Below, piece by piece: positions 54,461 through 64,000 of a stretch of DNA of 64,000 nucleotides (position 1 is the stretch's first letter; every line of letters begins with the position of its first letter). Position numbers and translations under genes: made by a program. Under the pieces are notes generated by a model. It ran no database searches. It worked only from the letters and a program-made list of their open reading frames with translations, and was not told the DNA's origin. The stretch is from Azorinus chamasolen. Its lineage: Eukaryota; Mollusca; Bivalvia; Cardiida; Solecurtidae. Where the stretch lies: the NCBI GenBank assembly GCA_963576725.1, contig OY755252.1:53221059-53285058 (forward strand), in the 5' to 3' direction.

Positions 54461-56439
54461 GAAAGGTGTGGAATGAGGCAGAAAAGCCTACCGCCATGAC
54501 AATTCTGTGTTGAATTAGGTAGGTTATAAAATACAGTATCCATGATATTAAACCAATAATTGAGGTAGACCCTAATTGAATTTATTATTATTATGATTAT
54601 GGTTAATTCAATATAGAATAACCGGTTTGGACATATATATTGGTACATATACGTAACGAAGACAGACTGTAGAAGATCTAATAAAAATTAAATGACATTA
54701 TGCACCAAACTATGTCACAATCGTAGACTTAATTCCTCATGATGCTGAGTAAAAGGTCGTGTATAAGGAAAGTTGAACCTGTGTAGACAAAATAGTGACG
54801 CCGTATACTATACTATATGGAATAATGATGACGTCATCCGGTTCGTAAATCGTTTGTCACGTGCCTACTATTTATTGATCTGCACGCAGCAATGTTTGCA
54901 TGCCGTCTGTAAATGGATCCATTCGGGCTATTTCTTGTAAATTCGGTAACCATTATTATCATATACCAATTTTGTATGTAATTCCAAAAATTATAGCGGC
55001 TTTTATTATAGCGCCGATAGTGCGTGGACGACCCCACGTCGTAATTTCCAAGCAAGTTTACATTGATTGCCAGGCCTCGTAAAAGTACTACCGACATAAA
55101 TTATGATGCAATAGAAATAAATAAGGATGAGCGAGTTGCATAACACGTACGAAAATTATGAACATGTGTGCGTATCAATGCAATGGATGCAATACCGCTT
55201 CCATGCTGTTTCGAGAACTTCTGAGGGCGAACACGCCGTACACAATAAAATCTGACGAAATCGAGAGTTTCTTGGGCCATCGTATTTAATCGTGTAAAGC
55301 AAAACATAGGAGACGCCTCAATAAGTGTATCTGAGAAGTATGGACTTATGAAAATGTAGATTTCTCTTTGATTAAAGTAAAAACTAGCGGAACAATTTGT
55401 TTACCTTGTTTCGCTTCAAAGAACAAACCGGAAAGGGAGTGACCTGTACTTTTTATGTGTTTGTAAGAATTACTAAAACTCGGACTTTGCTACAGAGAGA
55501 CAGAGTAGATAATTGCCCCCAAAACAACATGTGCTATTCTTATTAATAGCACTCCTTATAGACAGTTTGTGTTTGTACCTGGCAGAAACCAACTCTTACG
55601 AGAATCAAAGTATTTCACAAGTTTTAAAAGTAATCCAGAAATTTCGTGGAAACGAAAACAACAACATATGTTGGCGATGATTGTCTTTCGATGGTTTACA
55701 GAACAACACTTCAAAATCCGGGATAAACCTATGCAATTCGATTTATTTCAGTAGACTGTGAAATAACGTTCTGTGGGATTCTAGTCATTTGACAATGTGT
55801 TGTACCACACCTAAGGCGGGATTTCGTAAAGTCATATGGTTTATTAACCTTTGCTAAACATGATCTGACTGTCATTTTCAAAACAGATTTGATCAAGACG
55901 AGACGCCAAAATACTTTAAAATCTTCTGCAAAGGGTGTCGTCGTTTTTCTTTTCCCATGTTTTCCTTGTTTCTATTTATCCTAATGATTTCCAAAAGTGA
56001 CTTTGACAGAGGCGTCCAAAGACGTAAATATGAGGGAATGGGTTTAAAGCATCAACTAGTTTGGACCATGGCTTGGCATCTCGTCTGGATCAAAACTGTC
56101 CGCAAATATATGATCGCAAAGTCGTCATCGCAACGGAAAAGTTAAAGAGAAGGCAGAGAAAAGAGGTTTGGCCTGTTTCTTACAATGTATTGATTGATAG
56201 TCAAGTGACCAGTGTTATGGTTTTTTCTTGTATCCTGATAAAGATAAGTATTACATAAGTATTACTTCAGAATCCCCTCTCATTTGTCCGAAGTACTAGC
56301 CTACTTCAGAATTCCGTCTCGTTAGACTTACTAGTAACCTACTGGGTTTTTCAAGCATTCTACTAAGTGTTTTCGTAACATGGCTACATTAACTACTCAC
56401 GCTAAGCGCAGCCTGACTGACACTTGCAAACAGCTTGCA
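54461..56439. other. Spacer, no recognised gene
   Basis: Several short open frames occur on both strands (for example 54834-55097 - and 54900-55082 +) without domains. No repeat family was identified with confidence in this 2-kb stretch. Confidence 0.4.
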
Positions 56440-56510
56440 TACTAATGAGATGCCGAGTAACTCGGCCGAGTAACTCGGCGTCTCACCAGGATCAAAACTC
56501 TTGGACACCC
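56440..56510. repeat. Family B dyad with a duplicated centre
   Basis: GATGCCGAGTAACTCGGCCG followed by AGTAACTCGGCGTCTCACC: the centre CGAGTAACTCGG occurs twice. Confidence 0.65.
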
Positions 56511-56605
56511 AATCCAATAGCGTCTGAAAACTTTCAACCAATCGGCTGAGGGTAACACTTGTAACATGTCAGCATTTTTGCTGACTTGACAATTTTCAGC
56601 ATTGG

Positions 56606-56822
56606 AAGGGTAACCCTTATAACGTTGACATTTCAAATGGACTCTTCCTAAATTCATACAGGCCAAGCTTATGGTGAATATCTACGGATTGTTCTATAGA
56701 AGAGTGTAACATCACTAACCGTGCAGACCCTAATGAGAGGGATCTCTTAGGAGCCCTCTCATCTAGGTATGTACTGTTTGTAAAATATATCAGTGATTCG
56801 AGTCGCACAATATAAGCGTTAA
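56606..56822. mobile_element. Family F miniature element
   Basis: GGGTAACCCTTATAACGTTG at the left and CACAATATAAGCGTTAAGG at the right; central dyad GAGGGATCTCTTAGGAGCCC. Same layout as 18716-18905. Confidence 0.6.
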
Positions 56823-57067
56823 GGAGAAAACAATTATGATTCAGTTGTCGAAACTCAATTGTGCAATTATATGAAACGCAGATCACGTAACTTCTTTGAT
56901 TGGTCGCGCATTTTTTTCAGATTGACTATTTCATTATTTCTCTGAATTATTTCATAATCCAAAATCCCCTTACGAATAGCGTGTCAGCCAAAATGGCCTG
57001 TATCACGTGATGTCAATGAGGATATTTCGGCATCGTTGCAACACTGTCGTCTGTCCTAGGTTTCATG

Positions 57068-57099
<32 letters not shown>

Positions 57100-57431
57100 G
57101 CGTGTGTGCGTGCGTGTGTGTGCGTGCGTGCGTGTGTGTGCATGTGTGTGCGTGCGTGACTGCGTGTATGTCTGTGTGACTGTGTGGATGGGTATTCATT
57201 TCTTCTCCATACAAAATTGAATAGCTAAAGTGTCAAACAGTTTGGATCCTGATGATAGTTACTATTTGCAGGTAATTCGGTCATTTGAGTCGCTCTCTGG
57301 TTATCATTATGATGAGAGATAGGATATTATATCATATTGTTATTTTCGGTGGAAGATCGACATTTTATTCCATCGTATCATCAGATGGTATATTTTCAAG
57401 AGTGCCAAAGAGGGAACCATCTGAACCATCA
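56823..57431. other. Spacer with GT/GC microsatellite
   Basis: A (TG)/(CG) alternating run (GTGTGTGTGTGCGTGCGTGC) lies at 57068-57185, of the purine-pyrimidine type able to form Z-DNA. No gene was recognised. Confidence 0.6.
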
Positions 57432-57499
57432 GCAAACAAAGCAAACCCAGATCGGAAGGTTTCTACAGAAGCCCTCTGATCCGAGTCTACTCTGCTTGC
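57432..57499. repeat. Family A central palindrome
   Basis: AGATCGGAAGGTTTCTACAG faces AAGCCCTCTGATCCGAGTCT, an imperfect stem. Confidence 0.6.
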
Positions 57500-57664
57500 A
57501 AAGACGCGAAAATGCGTTTATATGAAGGAATGGTTTAGTAGTTTGCAAAAGCTGAACGAAACGGAATTCAGAATTAAGTGCATTAGATCGGAAATAAAAA
57601 CAACAACATTTTTACAATGTGACTAGAATTAGACCTATTAACAGAATGAAATGATCCCCATTAT

Positions 57665-57850
57665 ACAGTAAAACCCTTTAAACAGGACGTTCGATTTAGT
57701 TTATATATATCGGCCTTTGAGGCAGGTTGCAGCTTAATGCAGGGTGAATGTCATGCAGAAAGTTCCTCTAGGTGCTTTCTGTATGACTTTCATCCTGCAT
57801 TAAGCAGCTACCTGCCTAAACGTATCTACATTGTTCTCTACTAAAATGTT
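57665..57850. mobile_element. Family D miniature element
   Basis: ACAGTAAAACCCTTTAAACA on the left, with the inner stem GCAGGTTGCAGCTTAATGCA / CATTAAGCAGCTACCTGC (57721-57815). Confidence 0.6.
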
Positions 57851-58237
57851 TAGTCTATAACAAAAAGATAATTATTACCTGTCAGAGTCATCTTCCTTTG
57901 TTTGTTTTTATTAGCTTGCCTTAAATTAGAGGATTCAGAATGGCAAACAGTGCAGACTCTAAGTAGAGTGTATCCCAATTGTTCTCGTTCTATATATTTT
58001 TAGGTACAAGGTTTTCAAAATTTAGAAGATACAGTCAAAATTCAATGGATCATAGAAATTACTTCAAGATAACAGAGCTTCGTGTCATCAGATTTTAAAT
58101 CTGAACAATGTCTCAGGAAACGCAATGCTTACATTTAATGGGACTTCAAGTAGGTTACAATATCCTGCATTTGCTAGCCACTTGACCCGCTCTTTTTCTA
58201 ACTGATGATTTGCTCACGGCGAATCTCTGTTCAAGTG
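57851..58237. other. Spacer, no gene
   Basis: Contains TTATTACCTGTCAGAGT at 57872, identical to the sequence at the left edge of the tandem hairpin element (59286). Nothing else was recognised. Confidence 0.4.
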
Positions 58238-58463
58238 TCATGTAAGAAATAATGACGTCATGAATATTTATTAGCAGGATTGTTATAATGGCATATGATC
58301 TTTGGTATTGGTAGACTCAAAAGAGCCATATATATTTATATTTCATATTCATAAACAAACAGAGCAGACCCTGACTATACGGCACATATAGGAGTCGTCT
58401 GATGTGGGTCTTCTCTGTTTGCAAATAAGTGAAAAGAAGACGTTTATATGAAGGAAAGGGTTA
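58238..58463. mobile_element. Family A miniature element
   Basis: Starts GTCATGTAAGAAATAATGAC and ends ATATGAAGGAAAGGGTTAA. The dyad at 58360-58423 has AAACAGAGCAGACCC and GTGGGTCTTCTCTGTTTG. Confidence 0.6.
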
Positions 58464-58806
58464 ATGAATTTGATTGTTAACTGATACTGGCTCAGCAAAC
58501 TCTGAATATTAATTAAATACAAAAATGATCAAACTTTATATCTGAAGAAAATGCCTTTAATAACATACAAACAATGCAAATGATACCCCAAGGGACCATT
58601 TCAGTGTGATCTACACTGTCCACAGACTGGCACAGAGGTCGTGTATACTAGCTTCCCGTATTTTAAAGTGAAAGTCACAATAAACGCATATTTTCAATAA
58701 CACCATATAACTTGGTAATTGTTATAATCATTATAATGAAAATTGTCAATTTTACTTATATCGAAAAATGTCCCTGTCATACAAATTACAAATGTAAACA
58801 GTTTTC
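58464..58806. other. Spacer, nothing recognised
   Basis: AT-rich, no gene or repeat family seen. Confidence 0.3.
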
Positions 58807-59293
58807 AGGGTGTACGGCCCTGTCAAACTATACCGTATGAGAGGAACGTATGGATTGCGTATGAAAAACTGGTGATACGCACAACTTTTGAGCGTATGAA
58901 CCCGAACTTTCCACCACTGTTTTTGATGAACATATTACAGCGCACGAAAAAGGTATGCGTACCGTACATCTGGCGTATATGCAGCGCATGAGAAACGTAT
59001 ACGAGCGTGTGTCAACTTATGTCAGCGTCACTGTAGCGTATATTAGCGTATACGTATCGTATGCGAGCATATGAGTGACCTATGCTTAGCGCATGCGAAG
59101 CGTACGAATAGCCAGAAATACATTAAATACGTTAGTCATTCGTCAGACTTATGTTACAATTACGTTACTTATATGCTATCCATATTATAGCTTTACTGGC
59201 GGCCTTCGTCAACGCGTGCCTAGCGTATGACGAGCGTATGCGTAATATGTTCAAACATTAGTTTCGGCCTCTGCGTATGAGAACTTATTACCT

Positions 59294-60471
59294 GTCAGAG
59301 TAAATCCTTGGAATTTGATTGGTCAGTTTGCCAAAAACTGCCATGGTGTACAGAACCGTATTCGTCGGCTTCCACGGAGTATACAGAATTCAAATTTTAC
59401 GCGTGACGTCATTCGTTTTGTTTTTGTTTTTAGCGTCGATTTGACATTTCATATCGTCCTTACTCCATTAATTCTGGACGGATTACGACCAAATAATCGA
59501 TAATAAACGTAAAAAACTGTTCCTCGTATGTTCCTCAATTTGACACTATCAACTTCTCAGTACAACGTGAAACCGTTTAAACTCAAATGTTTACAAGTGA
59601 AGTTTGAATTCCTCTTTCGAAATTGCTCTGAGACGACGTCATATTTGCTCTGTGATGACGTCATGTTTTCCCTGTCATGTCGTCATATAATTAGAGATCT
59701 AATGTCAGCAAAAATAAGAGTTGTTCGTTTCTTAATTAGGTAAATCGGATCTCTGACTGGTAATACATTCGTTACACGGTAATTTGGCAGGGTGTACGGG
59801 CTGGTATGACCGGGTAAGACCACGTATTTCGGGATCTAACCCGGTCATACCAGCCCGTACACCCTGCCAAATAACCGTGTAACTAATATTATTATCAGTC
59901 AGAGTAAATCCTTGAAATTTGATTGGTCAGTTTACCAGTAACTGCCGGGGTGTACAGAACCGTATTTGGCGGCTTCCACGGAGAATACAGAATTCAAATT
60001 CTACGCGTGACGTCATTCGTTTTGTTTTTAGCGTCGATTCGAAATTTCATATCGTCCTTACTCCATTAATTCTGGACGGATTACGACCAAATAATCGATA
60101 ACAAACGTAAAAAAACTGTTTCTCGTATATTCCTCAGTGTGACACTATCAACTTCTCAGTACCGTTTAAACTCAAATGTTTACAAGTTAAGTTTGAATTC
60201 CTCTTTCGAAATTGCTCTGCGACGACGTCATATTTGCTCTGTGATGACGCCATGTTTTCCTTGTCATGTCGTCATATATTTAGAGATCTAATGTCAGCAA
60301 AAATAAGAGTTGTTCGTTTCTTAATTAGGTAAATCGGATCTCTGACTGGTAATAAATTCGTTACACGGTAATTTGGCAGGGTGTACGGGCTGGTATGACC
60401 GGGTTAGACCACGTATTTCCTTCGGCTAACGCCTCAGGAAATACGGGATCTAACCCGGTCATACCAACCCG
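59294..60471. repeat. 604-bp tandem hairpin element, two units
   Basis: Unit 1 (59294-59897) and unit 2 (59898-60471 plus 61833-61858) start with GTCAGAGTAAATCCTTG and match along their length, for example CGATTTGACATTTCATATCG vs CGATTCGAAATTTCATATCG. Each ends in a hairpin with arms TTACACGGTAATTTGGCAGG and its complement (59771-59884 in unit 1). In unit 2 the Tc1 element splits the right arm. Open frames such as 59315-59503 and 59919-60101 repeat with the units and have no domain. Confidence 0.8.
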
Positions 60472-60473
60472 TA

Positions 60474-60520
60474 CAGCGTCATGCCATAAGTGAGTCAAGT
60501 TTTTTAATGGCGGAACGTCA
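60474..60520 (+). repeat. Left terminal inverted repeat of Tc1 element
   Basis: 47 bp, flanked by TA; one mismatch to the right copy. Confidence 0.95.
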
Positions 60521-60682
60521 TGGCATGTGACACTGTTGTTTGTGTATTGATTTTTCTTGTGTTTTGACCTCGATTCCTCCAGAATGCACTCGATGACGTA
60601 TTTTTGGTATTTTAAACTGTATTGCAAAGCAAATATGACGTGATTGTCTTAAAATTATGATGTCACTCTGCATTTTATAAAG

Positions 60683-61723
60683 ATGGCGAAGCACGGGAAA
60701 GAGATGTCATCGGAAAAGAAAAGTGACATAATTAAATTGATTGGAAGTGGATTGCGGGCGAGAGATGTTGCCAGAAGGTTGGATTTGTCAGAATCTACAG
60801 TGTCTAAATTTTTGAAGCGATGGAGGGAGCGAGGGGATGTAGAAAATAGGCCTCGAAGTGGAAGGCCTGGTTTTGTATCTGGTCGGAGTGACAGGTCTCT
60901 TTCTCGAATCACAAACAGTAATAGGAGATTAAGTTTGAAAGAGATAACTGGTGAATTCAATAAATCGGCACCCCTGCCAGTATCTACAAGGACAGTGCAA
61001 CGCAGATTGCACTTTTTAGGGTACACAAGGCGAACTGTGAGGAAACAGATTGGAATTCGCAAGGAAAACAGGAAGAAACGGGTGGCTTGGTGTAGGGGTA
61101 AGATACACTGGACTGTTAATGACAACTGGAAGAAAGTGATCTTCTCCGATGAAATGATGATTATTATTAAGCCGGATGGCAAGACAAAAGTTTGGCGAAA
61201 ATCGTCCGAGACGTGGAGACCGGAGTGCCTTGGCTACGTCTCACAGGGTCCAAAGTCAACGGTAAAGGTTATGGTTTGGGGTTGCCTCACATATTATGGT
61301 GTTGGCACTCTTGCCTTCGTTGATGGCAACATGAACTCCGATAAGTACACTGACATACTGGATGAGAATCTGTGGCCAGTAGTTGCAAAACATTTCAGCG
61401 ATAGACCATGGGTGTTCCAAGATGACAACGCTCCATGTCATAGGTCCCGGCACTCGGAGAATTGGATCCACAGAAACAATATTCCACAACTGAGCTGGCC
61501 TGCACAATCACCTGATTTATCTCCAATCGAAAATATATGGCAATTCATGAAGAACATTATTAAAAACAGACTTTACCTAATACTAAATGTTAAGGATCTA
61601 AAAGCCCAGCTTATACGTGCTTGGGAGGAAGTCCCTTTATTCTACATTCACAAACTTTATCACAGTTTGCCCCGAAGATGTAGACAGGTGATTATCCAGA
61701 AAGGTGGAATCACAAAATATTAA
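60683..61723 (+). CDS. Tc1/mariner transposase (DD34E)
   Basis: 346 residues, close to the usual 340. An N-terminal helix-turn-helix pair (about residues 8-50, with ARDVARRLDLSESTVSKFLK) binds the inverted repeats, followed by a GRPR-like RPRSGRPG (57-64) and a second DNA-binding helix region (about 75-125, RTVQRRLHFLGY). The catalytic triad is visible: D156 in IFSDE, D248 in FQDDNAPCH and E283 in SPIENIW, with 34 residues between the last two. It catalyses cut-and-paste transposition at TA sites. No stop, frameshift or missing catalytic residue is seen, so the copy may be active or recently active. The - strand frame at 60655-61182 is its shadow. Confidence 0.95.
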   Translation: MAKHGKEMSSEKKSDIIKLIGSGLRARDVARRLDLSESTVSKFLKRWRERGDVENRPRSGRPGFVSGRSDRSLSRITNSNRRLSLKEITGEFNKSAPLPVSTRTVQRRLHFLGYTRRTVRKQIGIRKENRKKRVAWCRGKIHWTVNDNWKKVIFSDEMMIIIKPDGKTKVWRKSSETWRPECLGYVSQGPKSTVKVMVWGCLTYYGVGTLAFVDGNMNSDKYTDILDENLWPVVAKHFSDRPWVFQDDNAPCHRSRHSENWIHRNNIPQLSWPAQSPDLSPIENIWQFMKNIIKNRLYLILNVKDLKAQLIRAWEEVPLFYIHKLYHSLPRRCRQVIIQKGGITKY

Positions 61724-61783
61724 CCCTCAAAGTCGTCATTTACAGGTAAGATCTCAGTTTATGTTCATGGGTTTGTTATTGTT

Positions 61784-61830
61784 TTGACGTTCCGCCATTA
61801 AAAAACTTCACTCACTTATGGCATGACGCT
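61784..61830 (-). repeat. Right terminal inverted repeat of Tc1 element
   Basis: Inverted match of 60474-60520, ending GGCATGACGCTG next to TA. Confidence 0.95.
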
Positions 61831-61990
61831 GTACACTCTGCCAAATAACCGTGTAACTAATAGTACACCGAAACGTATACGACGTATGCCTAACCTACTT
61901 TAAGCGTATATTTGCGTATGCGAGCGTATGAGCATTTTTTCTCATACGCTCGCATACGTTCGTGCCCTACGCTTTAGTGTGACACGCCCT

Positions 61991-62267
61991 TTACTAAAAG
62001 GCAACCCGAATAAATACGAATACATTGACGAATAATATCGGCTCTTCGATACGAACCACATGACAGTTTTGTCTTCTTCGGCGTTGATTCGTTTGGTATT
62101 CTTGCGCTGTACTTTTTTCAGCATATAAACAAATGCTTTATGTAATGTCTGGGCATTTGAAACACGTTGCAATCATTTTCCTGTTATTTACAGCATGCAT
62201 AAATATACGTTATTTTAAAAGTTACGTCTATGTTAGTTACAGCATGCAGATATATGTTTTAGTAATT
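61991..62267. other. Spacer, nothing recognised
   Basis: Short frames only; no gene or repeat family was recognised. Confidence 0.3.
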
Positions 62268-62572
62268 TACTCCATGAATATTCATGTAAGAAATAATGAC
62301 ATCATGTATATCAATTAGTTATAATACCACAGAGACACACACACACCTTTCGTCATTGAAGAAACCGTAGACTCATATAATATCATAACGAGGGCTTGGT
62401 GCAAAGCTATTGCAACTCCTTCACTTTATGAAGGAACTACAATAGTTTTACACCAAGCCCTCGATAAGCAAACAGAGGAGACCCTGATCAGACCGCTCAT
62501 ACATGAGCTGTGTGATGTGGGTCTACTGTGTTTGCAAAGGTGTATAAAGGGTATTTATGGAGTACAAGGTAT
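62268..62572. mobile_element. Family A miniature element, complete, with second hairpin
   Basis: Ends TTTACTCCATGAATATTCAT and GTATTTATGGAGTACAAGG. A separate hairpin (62389-62463, CGAGGGCTTGGTGCAAAGCT / CACCAAGCCCTCG, with an inner CTCCTTCACTTTATGAAGGA loop region) is inserted or contained before the usual dyad at 62467-62537. Confidence 0.7.
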
Positions 62573-62958
62573 ACTTAATATTTAAAGTAGAATTTGGATG
62601 ACATTAGCAGAATATACATCTCATGGCGATCTAAACTGTTTCATACTCTGAATGTGCTTTTTTTACCGAATTAGGAGATATTCTTAAAAGGAAATACTGA
62701 TACATAAATAGCAGTTTCTGCCAGCGAGAAATTGGCTAGCAGGCTAATGGTAAATGGTATCTCGGGTTTGCAAACAGAGTAGACCGACATCAGACGTAAA
62801 GCAGCCGTCCGCTCTGTTTGCTTTTAACATGTTATCTATAGATGTGATTGTACAATTTTTGTCAAGATATAAAACTATTTGAAATGTTTACGTTATAAAA
62901 AATCACCTAATAAATATTCATGACATTATTTTCACATGAATATTGAACAGGAAAAGGG
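62573..62958. other. Spacer with diverged family A element
   Basis: 62769-62823 has a shortened dyad (AAACAGAGTAGACCGACATC / CCGTCCGCTCTGTTTG) and 62912-62955 a right end (TATTCATGACATTATTTTCA). No gene. Confidence 0.45.
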
Positions 62959-63172
62959 TTAACCTTTATGCTGCTGAGCAACTTATTTTTACAGATATTT
63001 TCACCTACTACATTTTTATAATTCAAGCTATCATCAATTTGTCTAACAAAATGCAATCATAGTGTCAAACAGTTTGGATCCTGATGAGACGCCGAGTTAC
63101 ACGGCTTCTCATATGGATCCAGCCTGTTTGCATAGGTATTGACTCACCCGCCCACAGCAAACTAAAGGTTAA
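62959..63172. mobile_element. Family B miniature element, complete
   Basis: TTAACCTTTATGCTGCTGAG and CACAGCAAACTAAAGGTTAA are the ends. The dyad GATCCTGATGAGACGCCGAG / CACGGCTTCTCATATGGATC is at 63074-63120. Confidence 0.7.
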
Positions 63173-63731
63173 ACAAGATCAACGTGTGTATTATGCTACC
63201 AGTTTGGCATACTAAAAATAGTAACAGGGAAACCCTGAGGCGCTACTAATATTGGACTATCCATTCACTGGGAATTCCAGTTAGATCTATAAATAGGTTG
63301 GTGCAGTGTGTCGATTAACGTCCGTTTCTGCCAACTATGGTCTAGGCGCAGTTTTGAGTGTCTAATATCCTGACACAACGGCGTATTATGTATATACATA
63401 TTTCATATTTATTTTGCTCAGTCTATATATTTTTGTCTTCAAGCTAACTTGAAATCATGACCAATCCCGGAGGTTATAAAACGTTTTGCTTGAATCTGAG
63501 ATCATTTTCAAGCCTCTGAAAGCTGCAATTAAATTTTCTTTGCTATTCGTTTATAACTGTTTGATGAGAATGCATATAACAGGATCTTCTAGTATCCATA
63601 GACATTATTTTGTATTTATCTTACTATAATTATACATTAGTACTTACTATCACTATATATTAAAAAGTTAGCCTCGTAGTTTTAAACCCGTACTAAATGG
63701 ACTTCACCTTTCATGTTGAAGGTTTACACTT
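63173..63731. other. Spacer, nothing recognised
   Basis: AT-rich, no gene seen. Confidence 0.3.
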
Positions 63732-63994
63732 GATCTGGATACATTTTATGACCGAAATTGTCTACATACATATCTGTATAATTGGGCGAATTGCATTTGC
63801 GCACAAACCGAAAAATAATTGCATATCAATTTGATAGTAAAAACTTGTGCGCACATGAAACCTTTTTTTGTGCGCAAACGAAGGGAAAAAAATCCGCAAA
63901 TGATATGCCAATGTGCGCAAATGCAAATCTCCGGTATAATTAGATCTGGGTACATTTTATGACCGAGAGTGTCTACATACATATCTGTATACTT
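63732..63994. repeat. 50-bp direct repeats flanking a palindromic segment
   Basis: TACATTTTATGACCGAAATT and GTCTACATACATATCTGTAT (63740-63780) recur at 63952-63993 with few changes. Between them is an imperfect palindrome with ends AATTGCATTTGCGCAC and GTGCGCAAATGCAAAT (63790-63936). Confidence 0.65.
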
Positions 63995-64000
63995 AGATCT

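Larger units (their letters stand above)
60474..61830 (+). mobile_element. Complete Tc1/mariner-type DNA transposon
   Basis: 1357 bp, with 47-bp terminal inverted repeats (60474-60520 and 61784-61830) starting CAGCGTCATGCCATAAGTGA and one mismatch at position 23. TA duplicates lie at 60472-60473 and 61831-61832. Removing the element restores the hairpin arm seen intact in unit 1, which proves the insertion site. Confidence 0.95.
58807..61990. mobile_element. CGTATG-rich element carrying nested insertions
   Basis: The left end (GGGTGTACGGCCCTGTCAAA, then many GCGTATGAG-type motifs up to 59285) is matched in inverted form at 61860-61990 (CTCATACGCTCGCATACG, ending GTGTGACACGCCC). The motifs face each other as subterminal repeats. 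Everything from about 59286 to 61860 appears to have been inserted later. No transposase for this outer element is left in the window. Confidence 0.5.

Noticed and set aside
1..64000. Bacterial or viral gene cluster
   Set aside because: Coding density is very low, genes are split by introns, and all longer ORFs belong to eukaryotic transposons or host genes.

Overview
This window looks like nuclear DNA of an invertebrate animal, most likely a bivalve mollusc. That is an inference. It rests on AT-rich intron-like sequence, a split C-type lectin gene, a small secreted cysteine-rich peptide gene, and a mix of retroelements (LINE, Penelope-like, DIRS-like), a Tc1-type transposon and very dense short palindromic transposons, which together resemble mollusc genomes. 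There are no bacterial features, no rRNA, and no CRISPR array. Over 90 percent of the window is non-coding or transposon-derived.

Host genes. (1) A C-type lectin gene on the + strand spans at least 3.6 to 32.8 kb. Four exons (coiled-coil neck 3593-3821; lectin-domain exons 18360-18448, 26414-26486 and 32593-32828) have splice sites whose phases all agree, and together encode 208 residues ending in a mannose-type (EPN/WND) Ca2+-binding lectin fold. The 5' exon(s) with the signal or membrane anchor were not found. (2) A one-exon 78-residue secreted, very basic six-cysteine peptide lies on the - strand at 48714-48950 and is probably an antimicrobial-type peptide. (3) A terminal exon with an ShKT-like cysteine pattern lies at 36035-36191 (+). 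Two further short exon candidates (39442-39479, 49990-50052) are weak.

Mobile DNA, left to right. A full-length LINE with two intact ORFs (8279-15472) sits in the first lectin intron between two nearly identical direct repeats of about 1.35 kb (6925-8278 and 15473-17739). The second repeat later received a 5'-truncated Penelope-like fragment. A strongly decayed CR1/L2-type LINE reverse transcriptase lies on the - strand at about 29.6-31.35 kb. A broken Penelope-like reverse transcriptase with its 3' tail is at 33.8-35.66 kb, and tail-only copies are at 37.26-38.2 kb. A DIRS-like gag ORF with a truncated start of pol is at 53.2-54.46 kb (-). An apparently intact Tc1/mariner DD34E transposon with 47-bp inverted repeats (60474-61830) is nested in a tandem hairpin element, which is itself nested in a CGTATG-rich element (58807-61990).

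Short repeats. At least five families of palindromic miniature transposons (called A, B, D, F and G below) fill introns and spacers. Several are nested in each other or in satellite arrays. Tandem arrays have unit lengths of 64, 82, about 135, 40, 21, 18, 34 and 36 bp. Two unexplained palindrome-rich blocks (21.5/26.1 kb and 25.3-25.9 kb) lie in the second lectin intron.
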